The notes beneath the pieces were generated by a model. That model was not told the DNA's origin. It ran no database searches and saw only the letters and a program-made list of their open reading frames with translations. A program made the position numbers and the translations under genes. Below, in pieces: positions 13,134 to 20,682 of a stretch of 39,757 bases of DNA. The stretch comes from a virus: the IMG/VR virus record IMGVR_UViG_3300017991_000207, positions 1 to 39,757 of that record; one strand, written 5' to 3'. Within the stretch, counting starts at the first letter, position 1; every line of letters begins with the position of its first letter.

Positions 13134-13376
13134 GTGAGAAAGATCAAGGTAGGCAGGCTTCTGCTGAGCGGGATCGTCTACCGGCTGCACATAGTCATAA
13201 TTCAGTCGGTGTTCTGGTACGTGTTCAACGGCGTGACGCTGGACGTCTGGGAGTGGAAGTGGGCGATCAGCTCGTCAATCGCGTGGAATGTTCTGAACAC
13301 GATTTTGTATTACAACTACCACTACTGGTTCGCCAGATTGTTCAAGCTGGGCAGGAGGGGAGACGGCGATGACTGA
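13134..13376 (+). CDS. DUF2061-like membrane protein
   Basis: GTG 13134 lies nine bases after the lipoprotein stop, behind GAGGTGAGCGC. The 80-residue product has two hydrophobic segments (about 18-35 and 42-60) separated by WEWKW, and a YYNYHYWF end. This pattern fits the DUF2061 family of small two-span membrane proteins as I know it. Its function is unknown. Adjacent to the lipoprotein, it may act in the same envelope process. Confidence 0.6.
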   Translation: MRKIKVGRLLLSGIVYRLHIVIIQSVFWYVFNGVTLDVWEWKWAISSSIAWNVLNTILYYNYHYWFARLFKLGRRGDGDD

Positions 13377-13668
13377 TGACACCAAGAAGTGCCCGCTCGG
13401 CAAGGAGTGCGTCGGCGGCCAGGGTTACTGGGAGCACGACAAGGCGTTCTGCGAGTGTCTGCCTCCGCGTGCGTGCGACGACGTCGACCGGCGCAGGCGG
13501 GTCACGCAGGAGAGCATCGACTCGAACGGGTCGGTCGCGGGGGGCAGGTGGAGGCCGCTCATCGAGTGCGGACACTGCGGCAATTCATTCCATCTCATGC
13601 GCATGGGCGCGAGCGAGTGGAAGAGCGGGTGTGGTTACTGCCCGTTCTGCGGATACGTGATCGAATGA
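13369..13668 (+). CDS. Zinc-ribbon protein
   Basis: ATG 13369 overlaps the membrane-protein gene by 8 bp. The product has 99 residues. Cysteines occur at 8 and 14, 28 and 30, then ECGHC (C67, C70) and GCGYCPFCG (C88, C91, C94). The C-terminal set is a clear treble-clef or rubredoxin-like zinc ribbon. It ends with ATGA, overlapping a start in the frame of the large terminase. Function unknown. Confidence 0.65.
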   Translation: MTDDTKKCPLGKECVGGQGYWEHDKAFCECLPPRACDDVDRRRRVTQESIDSNGSVAGGRWRPLIECGHCGNSFHLMRMGASEWKSGCGYCPFCGYVIE

Positions 13669-13769
13669 GTCAGACGATGCAACGGGCGAGGGAGGCGGCA
13701 AGGTAGTCTGACCTGGGCAGTTGGCGGGACACCTACGGCGACCTGGCGAACAGGCGTCACGAGGAGGCG
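13665..13769 (+). other. Candidate N-terminal part of large terminase broken by an amber codon
   Basis: ATG 13665 overlaps the previous stop by ATGA, the normal junction here. It reads MSQTMQRAREAAR, then TAG at 13704-13706, then SDLGSWRDTYGDLANRRHEEA directly into the terminase frame. Between TAG and ATG 13770 there is no ATG, GTG or TTG in frame. The amber may be a nonsense change (CAG to TAG), a suppressed stop, or a real end followed by reinitiation at 13770. Confidence 0.5.
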
Positions 13770-15848
13770 ATGCAGCGCCTCCGGGAGCGAGAGGCCCGGA
13801 AGCGTGGTGAGGAGCTTGCGCGCGAGGAGAGCGAGCGCAGGGTGAAGGAGGACCGCCAGTCCATCAAGGCGCAGCACTGGATCGAGAACGAGTACTTCGC
13901 GGGCAGCTTCGCCCGTGCCATGTACCCCGGCCTCAAGCACCACTTCGTAGACATAGTTGAGCGCGGCATTCACGTCGTGCTTCTTCGCGGCGCAACTCGA
14001 TATGGGAAGACCTACTTGGCGAACGCGCTGCAGGGCCGCAGCGTGTACGAGGTCGGCCAGTACGGCAGCCCGCAGCGCACGTTCGGCCTCGACGAGGCCG
14101 GCTCCATCCTCTACCTGAACATGAACACGACCGAGAAGAAGGCGCGCGACGCGTACTTCACCAGGTTCGGCACGTGGGCGAGGTCGACGCCGTACTTCCA
14201 GAAGGAGTTCGAGCCGGAGCCGCGGGTCATCACGCAGCTCAGGTTCCCGAAGCACGTCCTGTGCAAGTACAGCGGAGCGGTCGTCACGGCGGCCGAGTCC
14301 GAGGACCTGTTCTTCTACGTCGGGGACGAGGTCAACAAGTACGAGGTGGTCGAGAAGTCGCTGCGGTCCCACAGTGGCGACAGGTATGACGCGGCGGCCG
14401 AGATCGAGATGGCGGTCGTGCGCCGCATGGAGGGCACGTTCATGCGGCCGGACGGGACGTACCCGAGCGCGTGCAAGATTGTCTGGCTGTGCAGCGAGAC
14501 GTACCCGGACAGCTTCACCTGCAGGAAGGCGGCGGAGATTGAGCGCAACAACCTGGAGGCGCGCGGCATTGCCAAGGTCATCGAGTCAACCGAGTGGGGG
14601 TTCAAGCCGCGGCCGAAAGAGGTCAGCTATTTCTGGATCAGGACGGCGAGCAGGACGGCGAGCGCGAAGATAATAGATGACGAGGCGGAGGCGGACGGAG
14701 AGCGGGCGAGGTTGCGCGAGCTTGAGGAGCGGGGCGCTCCAGGCGATGAGGTGTTTCGGCTCATCGACGTACCCAACATGAAGGCGTACCGAGAGACGGC
14801 GGAGTCCAACCTGGAGGGCTTCATCCGGGACATGTGCGGCGTGCCGACGGAGGCGATCAGCGTGTTTTTCAGGGAGCGGGAGCCGATCTTCAAGGCGGTC
14901 AGGAAGCCGAGCGACGAGATGCCGGGGGCGAAGGGCGTGGAGATACCCGGCGAGGTGTGCGTGCACCCGCTCAGCGGGCAGGTGACCACCACGCAGGACG
15001 GCGTGAGGGTGGTGCCGGAGCGGCTGTCGCGCAGGGTGGCGACGGGGAATCGGGTACTCAACCAGCGAACCGGGCAGGAGGAGGACGAGGAGGTCTGGAG
15101 GCCGATCGTCAACCCGTCGGTCTCCAGGTACGTCGGCATTGACGCCGGCCTGACCGGGGACGCGTGCGGGTTCGCGGTCGGCCACCGGGCCGGGTGGGTG
15201 CCGGTGGTGCGCCGGGGGCAGGACAACGAGGCGGTCGAGGAGATGGCGCCGGTTGTCTGGTTCGACCTGCTCCTGCGTATCGCGCCTCCGCCAAACGGGC
15301 AGATCCCGTTCGCGGGGATCCGCGCGCTGATCTACTACCTCGCCAAGATCGGGTTCAGCTTCGGGGGTGGCATGTGCGACTCGTTTCAGCACGTCGCCAT
15401 TACGCAGCCGTTGAACGAGCGGGGGTACCCGATGGACGTCGGCAGCACCGTCAAGACCCCGGACGCGTACAACGCGCTCAAGGCGGCGTACCTGGAGGGC
15501 CGGGTCAGCCAGTATGCGTACCAGCTGTACGAGGAGGAGCTGGTCGAGCTGGAGCGCATCGTGACCGGCGAGGTGCGGAGCGGCCGGCCGATCGAGAAGA
15601 TAGACCACCGCCCGGGTGGCGCGAAGGATGTCGCGGATGCCGCTGCGCTCGTGGCGTACCAGATCGAGCTGGCGTCCGCGGGGGTCGCCAGGGTCGCCGA
15701 CATCTCGGCGACGACCATCGAGTCGAAGAAGAAGATCAGGGAGGTCGAGACGCACAGGCGCGAGCACTCGAAGTACCGGGCGTTCGAGGAGAACCGGTTC
15801 GAGGACATGATGGAAATGGAGCGCGAGGATGAGGGGAGCGAGTGGTGA
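13770..15848 (+). CDS. terL: Terminase large subunit
   Basis: The frame from ATG 13770 gives 692 residues. GATRYGKT at 74-81 is the Walker A loop, and LFFYVGDE with D186-E187 is Walker B and the catalytic glutamate. The C-terminal RNase H-like nuclease has VGIDAGLTGD with D458 and D463, and HRPGGAKDVADA with D620 and D623. It uses ATP to drive DNA into the prohead and cuts concatemers. GAGGAGG is only two bases from ATG 13770, too close to be ideal, which supports an original start at 13665 upstream of the TAG. It lies about 5 kb downstream of the putative small subunit rather than next to it. Confidence 0.9.
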   Translation: MQRLREREARKRGEELAREESERRVKEDRQSIKAQHWIENEYFAGSFARAMYPGLKHHFVDIVERGIHVVLLRGATRYGKTYLANALQGRSVYEVGQYGSPQRTFGLDEAGSILYLNMNTTEKKARDAYFTRFGTWARSTPYFQKEFEPEPRVITQLRFPKHVLCKYSGAVVTAAESEDLFFYVGDEVNKYEVVEKSLRSHSGDRYDAAAEIEMAVVRRMEGTFMRPDGTYPSACKIVWLCSETYPDSFTCRKAAEIERNNLEARGIAKVIESTEWGFKPRPKEVSYFWIRTASRTASAKIIDDEAEADGERARLRELEERGAPGDEVFRLIDVPNMKAYRETAESNLEGFIRDMCGVPTEAISVFFREREPIFKAVRKPSDEMPGAKGVEIPGEVCVHPLSGQVTTTQDGVRVVPERLSRRVATGNRVLNQRTGQEEDEEVWRPIVNPSVSRYVGIDAGLTGDACGFAVGHRAGWVPVVRRGQDNEAVEEMAPVVWFDLLLRIAPPPNGQIPFAGIRALIYYLAKIGFSFGGGMCDSFQHVAITQPLNERGYPMDVGSTVKTPDAYNALKAAYLEGRVSQYAYQLYEEELVELERIVTGEVRSGRPIEKIDHRPGGAKDVADAAALVAYQIELASAGVARVADISATTIESKKKIREVETHRREHSKYRAFEENRFEDMMEMEREDEGSEW

Positions 15849-15884
15849 CGTGTCGAGGTAGTTTGCAACGTGCGGGCGCGCGAC

Positions 15885-15917
15885 ACGCTAGACCAGGGCG
15901 GACATCTTGTGTATATG
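15885..15917 (+). repeat. 33-bp repeat A, copy 1 (promoter-like)
   Basis: Matches 25401-25433 at 32 of 33 bases. It contains TAGACC (15889-15894), a 17-bp spacer and TATATG (15912-15917), the same geometry as the promoter at 10103. A start near 15924 would yield a short RNA ending at the terminator at 15968-16013. Read as codons it gives TLDQGGHLVYM, and the only mismatch between copies is synonymous (CAT/CAC), so a conserved mini-ORF is an alternative. Confidence 0.6.
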
Positions 15918-15967
15918 TTGAACGGCGATCGGCATGCTCGCGCTGGCGCTGTTCGCCTCCTGTTTTC

Positions 15968-16013
15968 CGGCCCGCCGCTGGACTAAATCACCGGCGGCGG
16001 GCCGTTTCATTTT
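15968..16013 (+). terminator. Strong rho-independent terminator after large terminase
   Basis: CGGCCCGCCGCTGG (15968-15981) pairs with CACCGGCGGCGGGCCG (15989-16004 region) as a 14-bp stem with one G-U, a 9-base loop, and TTTCATTTT directly after. It should end transcription from the terminase or from the promoter-like repeat at 15885. The next gene's ribosome site lies just beyond. Confidence 0.8.
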
Positions 16014-16026
16014 GCAAGGAGGACTG

Positions 16027-16218
16027 ATGTCGGACCTGCCTTATTACTGTCCAGAAGCAGGCGGAGACGCCAAAGACGGGATAATCACAATCAGGGGACT
16101 GTTCGGAGAGACGAAGCGCAGGCGGTGCACCAAGTGGGCGAACCACGAGTGCAGCGCCTGCGCGTCTGACACCGACGACCAGGAAGAATCCGGGGAGCCC
16201 CGTGAGCTTTTTGAATGA
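16027..16218 (+). CDS. Small Cys-rich hypothetical protein
   Basis: ATG 16027 follows AAGGAGGACTG just after the terminator; a longer frame from 15934 would run through the hairpin and is less likely. The 63-residue product has CTKW and CSAC patterns (near 37 and 45) and an acidic tail. Possibly metal-binding; family unknown. Confidence 0.6.
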   Translation: MSDLPYYCPEAGGDAKDGIITIRGLFGETKRRRCTKWANHECSACASDTDDQEESGEPRELFE

Positions 16219-16237
16219 ACGAACAAGGAGGCGGATC

Positions 16238-16759
16238 ATGAGCGAGCAAGAGAAGAACCTCAAGCGAGTGCTGGAGCACGTGAACGACCTGCTGGCGGAG
16301 GACAGGCCCCCGCTGCAGGGCGACATGGCAGTTCTGCGCGGCGCGTACGGCAAGGCGAACAACAACGCGGCGTGCCCGTGCGGGAGTGGTCGCAACTTCG
16401 CCGACTGCTGCAAGCAGTTGTGGCAGGTCGCCGAGCGCGGCGAGAAGGCCATCAAGAAGGGCGTCAAGCGGGAGGCGAAGCGGCAGGCCAAGGAGGAGAA
16501 GCGCGCGGCCAAGAACGACGTCTGGTTCTGCAAGCTGGGTGTTGACGAGAAGGGCAGACCGATCGTCGACACGAAGGACATGGAGGGCGACAAGCTAGAC
16601 GGGTTCTCGCTCGCCGGCTTCGTGCTGTCCGCATACCACAGCCTGCTGATCGAGGGTCAGATCATGATGGTCAACGGAGCGTGCGGGAAGCTGCACCGGC
16701 ACATCCTGTCGCAGTTGGCCGGCCCGTCCAAGCCTCCGCTGGGGGTCGTCAAGCCGTAG
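16238..16759 (+). CDS. SEC-C motif protein
   Basis: ATG 16238 has AAGGAGGCGG upstream. The 173-residue product holds CPCGSGRNFADCC at 46-58, the SEC-C zinc motif with C46, C48, C57 and C58. SEC-C occurs in SecA tails and many metal-binding proteins. A Lys/Arg-rich helix follows (70-95), then a domain beginning VWFCKLGV. It may recruit or chaperone a partner. It stands directly before the portal gene. Confidence 0.75.
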   Translation: MSEQEKNLKRVLEHVNDLLAEDRPPLQGDMAVLRGAYGKANNNAACPCGSGRNFADCCKQLWQVAERGEKAIKKGVKREAKRQAKEEKRAAKNDVWFCKLGVDEKGRPIVDTKDMEGDKLDGFSLAGFVLSAYHSLLIEGQIMMVNGACGKLHRHILSQLAGPSKPPLGVVKP

Positions 16760-16768
16760 GGAGTCCAA

Positions 16769-18445
16769 GTGGCGAGAAAAAAGAAGCGCAGGAAGTGGCT
16801 GGACGCGAAGGTGACGCCGGAGGTCCTTCAGGACAAGGACGGGACGAGGTACTCCGTCGCGCTCGTGCCGAAGGCCGAGGCGGACGAGTGGGTGCAGGAC
16901 CAGAAGCACCTCGGCCTGGCGCAGCGAATGTGGGCGCGCATCCGGCCGGTCTTCAAGGGCCGGACCAGCGACGCCGACGACGAGACGACCACCGACGTCG
17001 GCGGTTCCAGCAGCATGTACGGCAGCAGCCAGGTGGCCGAGTCGTACTACGAGCAGATGAAGCTGGAGCAGAAGCGTGCAGCCATGTACGACGACTACCG
17101 TCGGATGTACAAGGAGTGCGTGCTCGCCCGTCGTGCGCTGAACGTCACGGTCGACAACGTGTTCGTCGCCAAAGAGGGGGACGAGAAGACGTGGGAGGTC
17201 AAGTCCGACGACTCGTCCGTGCAGAATGTTCTGGAGGGTCTGGACAAGCGGGTCGAGATGGAGGACTGGCTCCCGAAGTACGTTCGGGCCACGCTCAAGA
17301 ACGGGGACGGCATGCACGAGCGGGTGGCCGACCAGGCCGCGTCGATCGTGCGGCTCAAGTGGCTCGACCCAAAGTACGTCAAGCGCAACGAGGACAAGTA
17401 CGGTCGGCTCGACTCGCAGCGTGCTTTCACGATGCAGGACGAGACCGGGCAGGTCTACGCCGAGTTCATGTACTGGCAGGTCGGGCACACGAGGTTCGAC
17501 CACGAGATCGAGAACCGGTACGGCTCCAGCTTCTTCGTGACGGCCCGTCGGCCGTGGCGCCAGATCGAGATGATGAAGGACGGTGTCATAATCCGCCGGT
17601 TGACTAGGGCGTCGAAGCGGTACTCGTACATCGTGCCGTTCCCGGCCGGGACGCACCCGGACGAGCAGAAGAAGATCATCGAGCAGATGAAGGATAGCGT
17701 CCGGCGCACCAAGTTCGTCGACTCGGACGGCAAGCTGGACATCCGCAAGCGGCCGGCGCTTGACGACGAGGACATCTGGCTCGCGCAGGTCGGGGACAAC
17801 CAGGTCAAGGTCGAGATGTTCGACCCGGGCGGGATGAACGACAACCTGCTGGACATCAAGTTCTTCAACGACGAGATCGTCGTGTCGCTGGGCGTGCCAC
17901 CGGCCCACCTCGGGCTGGACAAGGAGGTCCGGGGCAGGGCGCACCTCGGCTGGGTGGACATTAACTTTGCGCGTCTGCTGAGGGCCGTGCAGAAGATGGC
18001 CGCCGGGGTGCAGCGCGGGGTTTACGACCTCCAGCTCGCTCTGCTCGGCATGAAGACGGTCGACAAGGACCAGTACAGGATCGTCTACCCTCCGATCAGT
18101 TTCGTGGACGAGAAGTTGAAGCTGGAGGTCGAGCAGTTGAAGTGGGAGGTTGCGTCGAATGCGCGCGCGACCCTCGGCATCCCGACGAGGTGGTTGCTTG
18201 AGAAGGTGGTCGGCCTGTCCGAGGATGAGATCGAGACCATCATGGGCGACCCGGACTACCGGACGGTCGAGCCCGGCGCCAGCAAGGGTGGGGGCTTCGG
18301 CGGGTTCGCCCCGTCGCCGACTGACATGCGGGCCGCTAGGGACGCCGCGTATGGCAACGAGCGGATCCGGGCGCAACTCCTCGACTTGAGGGACAAGTTC
18401 CAGGCCGTCGCGAGGTATGGGCTGAACCAGCCCGCGGAGTTCTAA
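16769..18445 (+). CDS. Portal protein (T4 gp20-like)
   Basis: GTG 16769 follows GGGAGTCCAA. The 558-residue product has the size and features of a portal subunit. They include a helical N-terminal region with YDDYRRM near 109, a strand-rich middle (VGHTRFDHEIENRYG near 236), and MMKDGVIIRRLTRASKR near 270-286. That last stretch resembles the T4 gp20 family segment before the clip domain. The C-terminus is helical. Twelve copies would form the DNA channel at the capsid vertex and bind terminase. The exact family is inferred. Confidence 0.8.
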   Translation: MARKKKRRKWLDAKVTPEVLQDKDGTRYSVALVPKAEADEWVQDQKHLGLAQRMWARIRPVFKGRTSDADDETTTDVGGSSSMYGSSQVAESYYEQMKLEQKRAAMYDDYRRMYKECVLARRALNVTVDNVFVAKEGDEKTWEVKSDDSSVQNVLEGLDKRVEMEDWLPKYVRATLKNGDGMHERVADQAASIVRLKWLDPKYVKRNEDKYGRLDSQRAFTMQDETGQVYAEFMYWQVGHTRFDHEIENRYGSSFFVTARRPWRQIEMMKDGVIIRRLTRASKRYSYIVPFPAGTHPDEQKKIIEQMKDSVRRTKFVDSDGKLDIRKRPALDDEDIWLAQVGDNQVKVEMFDPGGMNDNLLDIKFFNDEIVVSLGVPPAHLGLDKEVRGRAHLGWVDINFARLLRAVQKMAAGVQRGVYDLQLALLGMKTVDKDQYRIVYPPISFVDEKLKLEVEQLKWEVASNARATLGIPTRWLLEKVVGLSEDEIETIMGDPDYRTVEPGASKGGGFGGFAPSPTDMRAARDAAYGNERIRAQLLDLRDKFQAVARYGLNQPAEF

Positions 18446-18681
18446 TGGCCGCGCGGTACATCAGGAAGGGCTCGTGCAGGCGGTGCGGGAAGTGCTGCGA
18501 GGGGGAGGATTGCGAGCACTTCAAACCGGGCAATCCTGCGACGTGCTTGATTCACGATGGCGAGCGGCCGAATAAGTGTGAGTGGTTTCCGCAGGCACCT
18601 CCGATCATCTTCAAGGACTGTGGGTACTACTTTCTCGACACCTGGGAGAATAACCGGGTGGTCGGGCCAGGAGAGGTTTAG
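18445..18681 (+). CDS. YkgJ-like Cys-cluster protein
   Basis: ATG 18445 overlaps the portal stop by one base (TAATG). The 78-residue product has CRRCGKCC at 11-18, then cysteines at 23, 34 and 45. This spacing matches the YkgJ family of small metal or iron-sulfur binding proteins, whose function is not well defined. Translationally coupled to the portal and to the next structural gene, it may assist assembly or redox control. Confidence 0.7.
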   Translation: MAARYIRKGSCRRCGKCCEGEDCEHFKPGNPATCLIHDGERPNKCEWFPQAPPIIFKDCGYYFLDTWENNRVVGPGEV

Positions 18682-19400
18682 TGGCCGTTTCCATTTCAGG
18701 CAAGAACTACTCACTCATTGACAATTGCGAGAGTGACGCGGCGTGGACGGGGAACAAGGTCGGGCTGGTCGCGGACTATTACAAGCAGGGGTCGAACTCG
18801 GTCGGGTTCACGCTGACCACCAACGGGAACAACGACGTGTACGTCACTGGGAGTTGGAACCTGTCGTCCACGCCGCACCTGAGAATGTGGCTGATGACGG
18901 TCATCCTGAAGGAGATGGAGTCGGACGCCAACGGCGGGATCCAAATTTACTGCACTGGCGGGGGCGACAAGGACTGGACGGCACAGGAGCACGACGACAT
19001 TCTCTCCGACATCTCGACCATCAAGGGCAAGACCGCCAACCTGCCTGTCGACCCTGCGAGTGAGACTAGCATCGGTGAGTTGAACGACGTGTCGGCGAGC
19101 GAGGTGTGGACGCAAGTGGACGACGCGCTCGCCGCGTACGGTCCGCTTACCAGGGCGGAGGCGACGGCGGACAAGGCTGCGGTGCTGGCGGAGATCAACG
19201 ACATGGAGTCCGAGATCGAGGCCATGAGCGCGGTGATCGACAAGATATGGGGCGTCGAATCTGGCGAGTGGATTCTGTCTGGCACTCAGCAGATTTTCAA
19301 GACGAAGGCTGGCGTCGAGCTGGTGCGGGTGAACCTGTACGATGCGAGCGGCAACCTGACGTCGGACCTGTCGAAGGTCCGGAGGAGGGTGCCGGTGTGA
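18681..19400 (+). CDS. Putative virion structural protein
   Basis: GTG 18681 overlaps the previous TAG by one base. The 239-residue product begins with a beta-rich domain (residues 1-95, VYVTGSWNLSSTPHLRMWL near 51) that looks like half of a jelly roll. A long helical, coiled-coil region follows (about 105-190, with AEINDMESEIEAMSAVIDK), then a short beta tail. This beta-plus-coil layout is typical of trimeric neck or fibre proteins. Exact role unknown. Confidence 0.65.
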   Translation: MAVSISGKNYSLIDNCESDAAWTGNKVGLVADYYKQGSNSVGFTLTTNGNNDVYVTGSWNLSSTPHLRMWLMTVILKEMESDANGGIQIYCTGGGDKDWTAQEHDDILSDISTIKGKTANLPVDPASETSIGELNDVSASEVWTQVDDALAAYGPLTRAEATADKAAVLAEINDMESEIEAMSAVIDKIWGVESGEWILSGTQQIFKTKAGVELVRVNLYDASGNLTSDLSKVRRRVPV

Positions 19401-19549
19401 TAATGACTCGCGGCATGGGTGGCTGCCTGATAACCCGTGGCTACGGGTGGCTGGGCGAGGTTGCCAGGGTGCTCAAGCATGTGGTTGAGTTGTTCTCGCC
19501 GGTCAATTTGGTCGTGGAACTGGAGTCGGTGCTGTGGAACGAGAAGTAG
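19397..19549 (+). CDS. Small structural-type protein with one SPVN unit
   Basis: GTG 19397 overlaps the previous stop (GTGA); ATG 19403 two codons later is the alternative. The 50-residue product begins (V)IMTRGMGGCLITRGYG and ends with VVELFSPVNLVVELES, the same motif that is repeated in the next overlapping ORF. The TRG/TRGYG start is familiar from small proteins in phage neck regions; role unknown. Confidence 0.55.
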   Translation: MIMTRGMGGCLITRGYGWLGEVARVLKHVVELFSPVNLVVELESVLWNEK

Positions 19550-19713
19550 TAGAACTCTATTCGCCGGTCAACGGTTCGGTTGAGATCGAGTCTCCTGTGA
19601 ACGGCGCGGTCGAGATAGTCTCGCCGGTCAACGGTGCGGTCGAGATAGACTCGCCAGTGACGACCGAGGTTGAGTTGGAGACGTCGATGGGCGTTTCCGA
19701 AACTGAGGAGTAG
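19534..19713 (+). CDS. Ten-residue repeat protein overlapping its neighbour
   Basis: GTG 19534 starts inside the end of the previous gene and runs 59 residues to TAG 19711-19713. It is almost wholly built of four ten-residue units, SPVNGsVEIe and variants, encoded by perfect 30-bp periods. Strand-turn repeats of this kind would make a small beta solenoid or hairpin stack. It overlaps the previous ORF by 16 bp in another frame yet shares its SPVN motif, which suggests duplication across a frame change. Confidence 0.55.
   Translation: MEREVVELYSPVNGSVEIESPVNGAVEIVSPVNGAVEIDSPVTTEVELETSMGVSETEE
19561..19680 (+). repeat. Four 30-bp tandem repeats
   Basis: Units at 19561-19590, 19591-19620, 19621-19650 and 19651-19680 encode SPVNGxVEIx. 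Differences are mostly third-position changes in units 1-3; unit 4 (SPVTTEVELE) is more diverged. The protein sequence therefore appears to be conserved by selection. Confidence 0.8.
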
Positions 19714-19716
19714 ACG

Positions 19717-20022
19717 ATGGCGACTTCTTCGAGTAGAATTTACAAGAACGATATCGGGACCATTTTTAGGTTTGACATCGGGACGAGTGCGGCTGGCGCA
19801 AAGTTGATGATGGCGTACGTGCGCAAGCCGAATGGTAATGTCATGGAGTGGCCGTGCACGCTGGATCCGGAGGACAATAACAAGATCAGGTACGTCTCGA
19901 AGGCCGGCGATCTCGACGAGGTCGGGATGTATCTGGTACAAACCAAGGTGACGCAGCAGACATGGGGTCCGCTCAGGGGTGACACCGATGAGTTCAACGT
20001 CCTCGATGATTTTACAAATTAG
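19717..20022 (+). CDS. BppU-like N-terminal domain structural protein
   Basis: ATG 19717 lies three bases after the previous stop. The 101-residue product has an immunoglobulin-like beta layout: IYKNDIGTIFRFDIG near 8, AYVRKPNGNVMEWPC near 34, IRYVSKAGDLDEVGMYLVQ near 58. This resembles phage baseplate or neck proteins with a BppU-type N-terminal domain. Probably an attachment domain for fibres; assignment moderate. Confidence 0.6.
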   Translation: MATSSSRIYKNDIGTIFRFDIGTSAAGAKLMMAYVRKPNGNVMEWPCTLDPEDNNKIRYVSKAGDLDEVGMYLVQTKVTQQTWGPLRGDTDEFNVLDDFTN

Positions 20023-20031
20023 GAGGGCGAT

Positions 20032-20682
20032 ATGGGGTTCAAAGTGTGGGCGATGCGCAAGTTGACGTGGTTGACTCTCAGGCTCTGGTACTACCAGTTC
20101 AGCAAGAAGTACCAGGCGGTCGTGGAGCGCAGGTTCAGGGATTTCGACCTGCCCGAGTACAACAGCCTGGAGAGTTTGACCGCGACGCTTGGCGCGATGA
20201 AGTGGAGGCGCGACGGGTACCTCGAACTGTGGGACGCGATCAGCAGTCCGCGCGCGGCGTTCGCGAAGCATTGCCTCGGGCGCGCGGCCGGGGATTGCGA
20301 CGACATCAGCCTGTTCGCGGCCGACCGCATCAGGAACATGCGCGACCGCGGCGTGCTGCCGAACGTGCGGACGGTCGGCCTGCTGTCAATCCCGTGGATT
20401 GCGAAGGACGGCAAGGTCAGCGGACACAACGTTTGCGCGTTTTCGTACGTCGACCATGAGGTCGTGTCGAACCCGGACATCGGAGAGACGGGTGGTTTGT
20501 GCTGGGCGCACGTTAGCAATTGGTACGGCGGTGTGGTAAGATACGTTGGCAGGAACGGCTTGCACTTCGAGACGGTTGAGGACGTCGTGCGGGATGTTCT
20601 TGTTGGCAAGACTAGCCTTGGGTGGTCGCTCGCGGATCCGGACTTGAATCGGATCCGGCAGGGCACCGGGAGTGAGATTTGA
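20032..20682 (+). CDS. Transglutaminase-like cysteine protease-fold protein
   Basis: ATG 20032 follows AGGAGGGCGAT. The 216-residue product has AAGDCDDISLFA with Cys89 and GHNVCAF with His132. This matches the transglutaminase-like fold used by phage and bacterial cysteine peptidases, in which Cys, His and Asp form a triad. Asp139 in YVDHE is a candidate third residue. It may process a protein or crosslink during virion maturation. The stop overlaps the next TTG start. Confidence 0.6.
   Translation: MGFKVWAMRKLTWLTLRLWYYQFSKKYQAVVERRFRDFDLPEYNSLESLTATLGAMKWRRDGYLELWDAISSPRAAFAKHCLGRAAGDCDDISLFAADRIRNMRDRGVLPNVRTVGLLSIPWIAKDGKVSGHNVCAFSYVDHEVVSNPDIGETGGLCWAHVSNWYGGVVRYVGRNGLHFETVEDVVRDVLVGKTSLGWSLADPDLNRIRQGTGSEI

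Noticed and set aside
13300-13315. TTTTGTATTAC resembling the shared -10 element
   Set aside because: It lies inside the membrane-protein gene and encodes its Leu-Tyr-Tyr residues; no ribosome site or gene start follows.
14586-15767. Minus-strand ORF of 393 codons
   Set aside because: Antisense shadow of the large terminase, which has complete catalytic motifs.
15915-16218. ORFs running through the terminator hairpin (starts 15915 and 15934)
   Set aside because: The 14-bp stem with U-tract is better explained as a terminator, and the ribosome site AAGGAGG favours the start at 16027.
16681-17607. Plus-strand ORF of 308 codons overlapping the portal
   Set aside because: Arg/Gly-rich shadow in another frame; the portal frame has clear family features. 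Unlike the methyltransferase case, no motif of its own is visible.
16595-18376. Minus-strand ORF of 593 codons
   Set aside because: Complement of the portal gene with composition expected from GC-rich codons and no recognisable motif.
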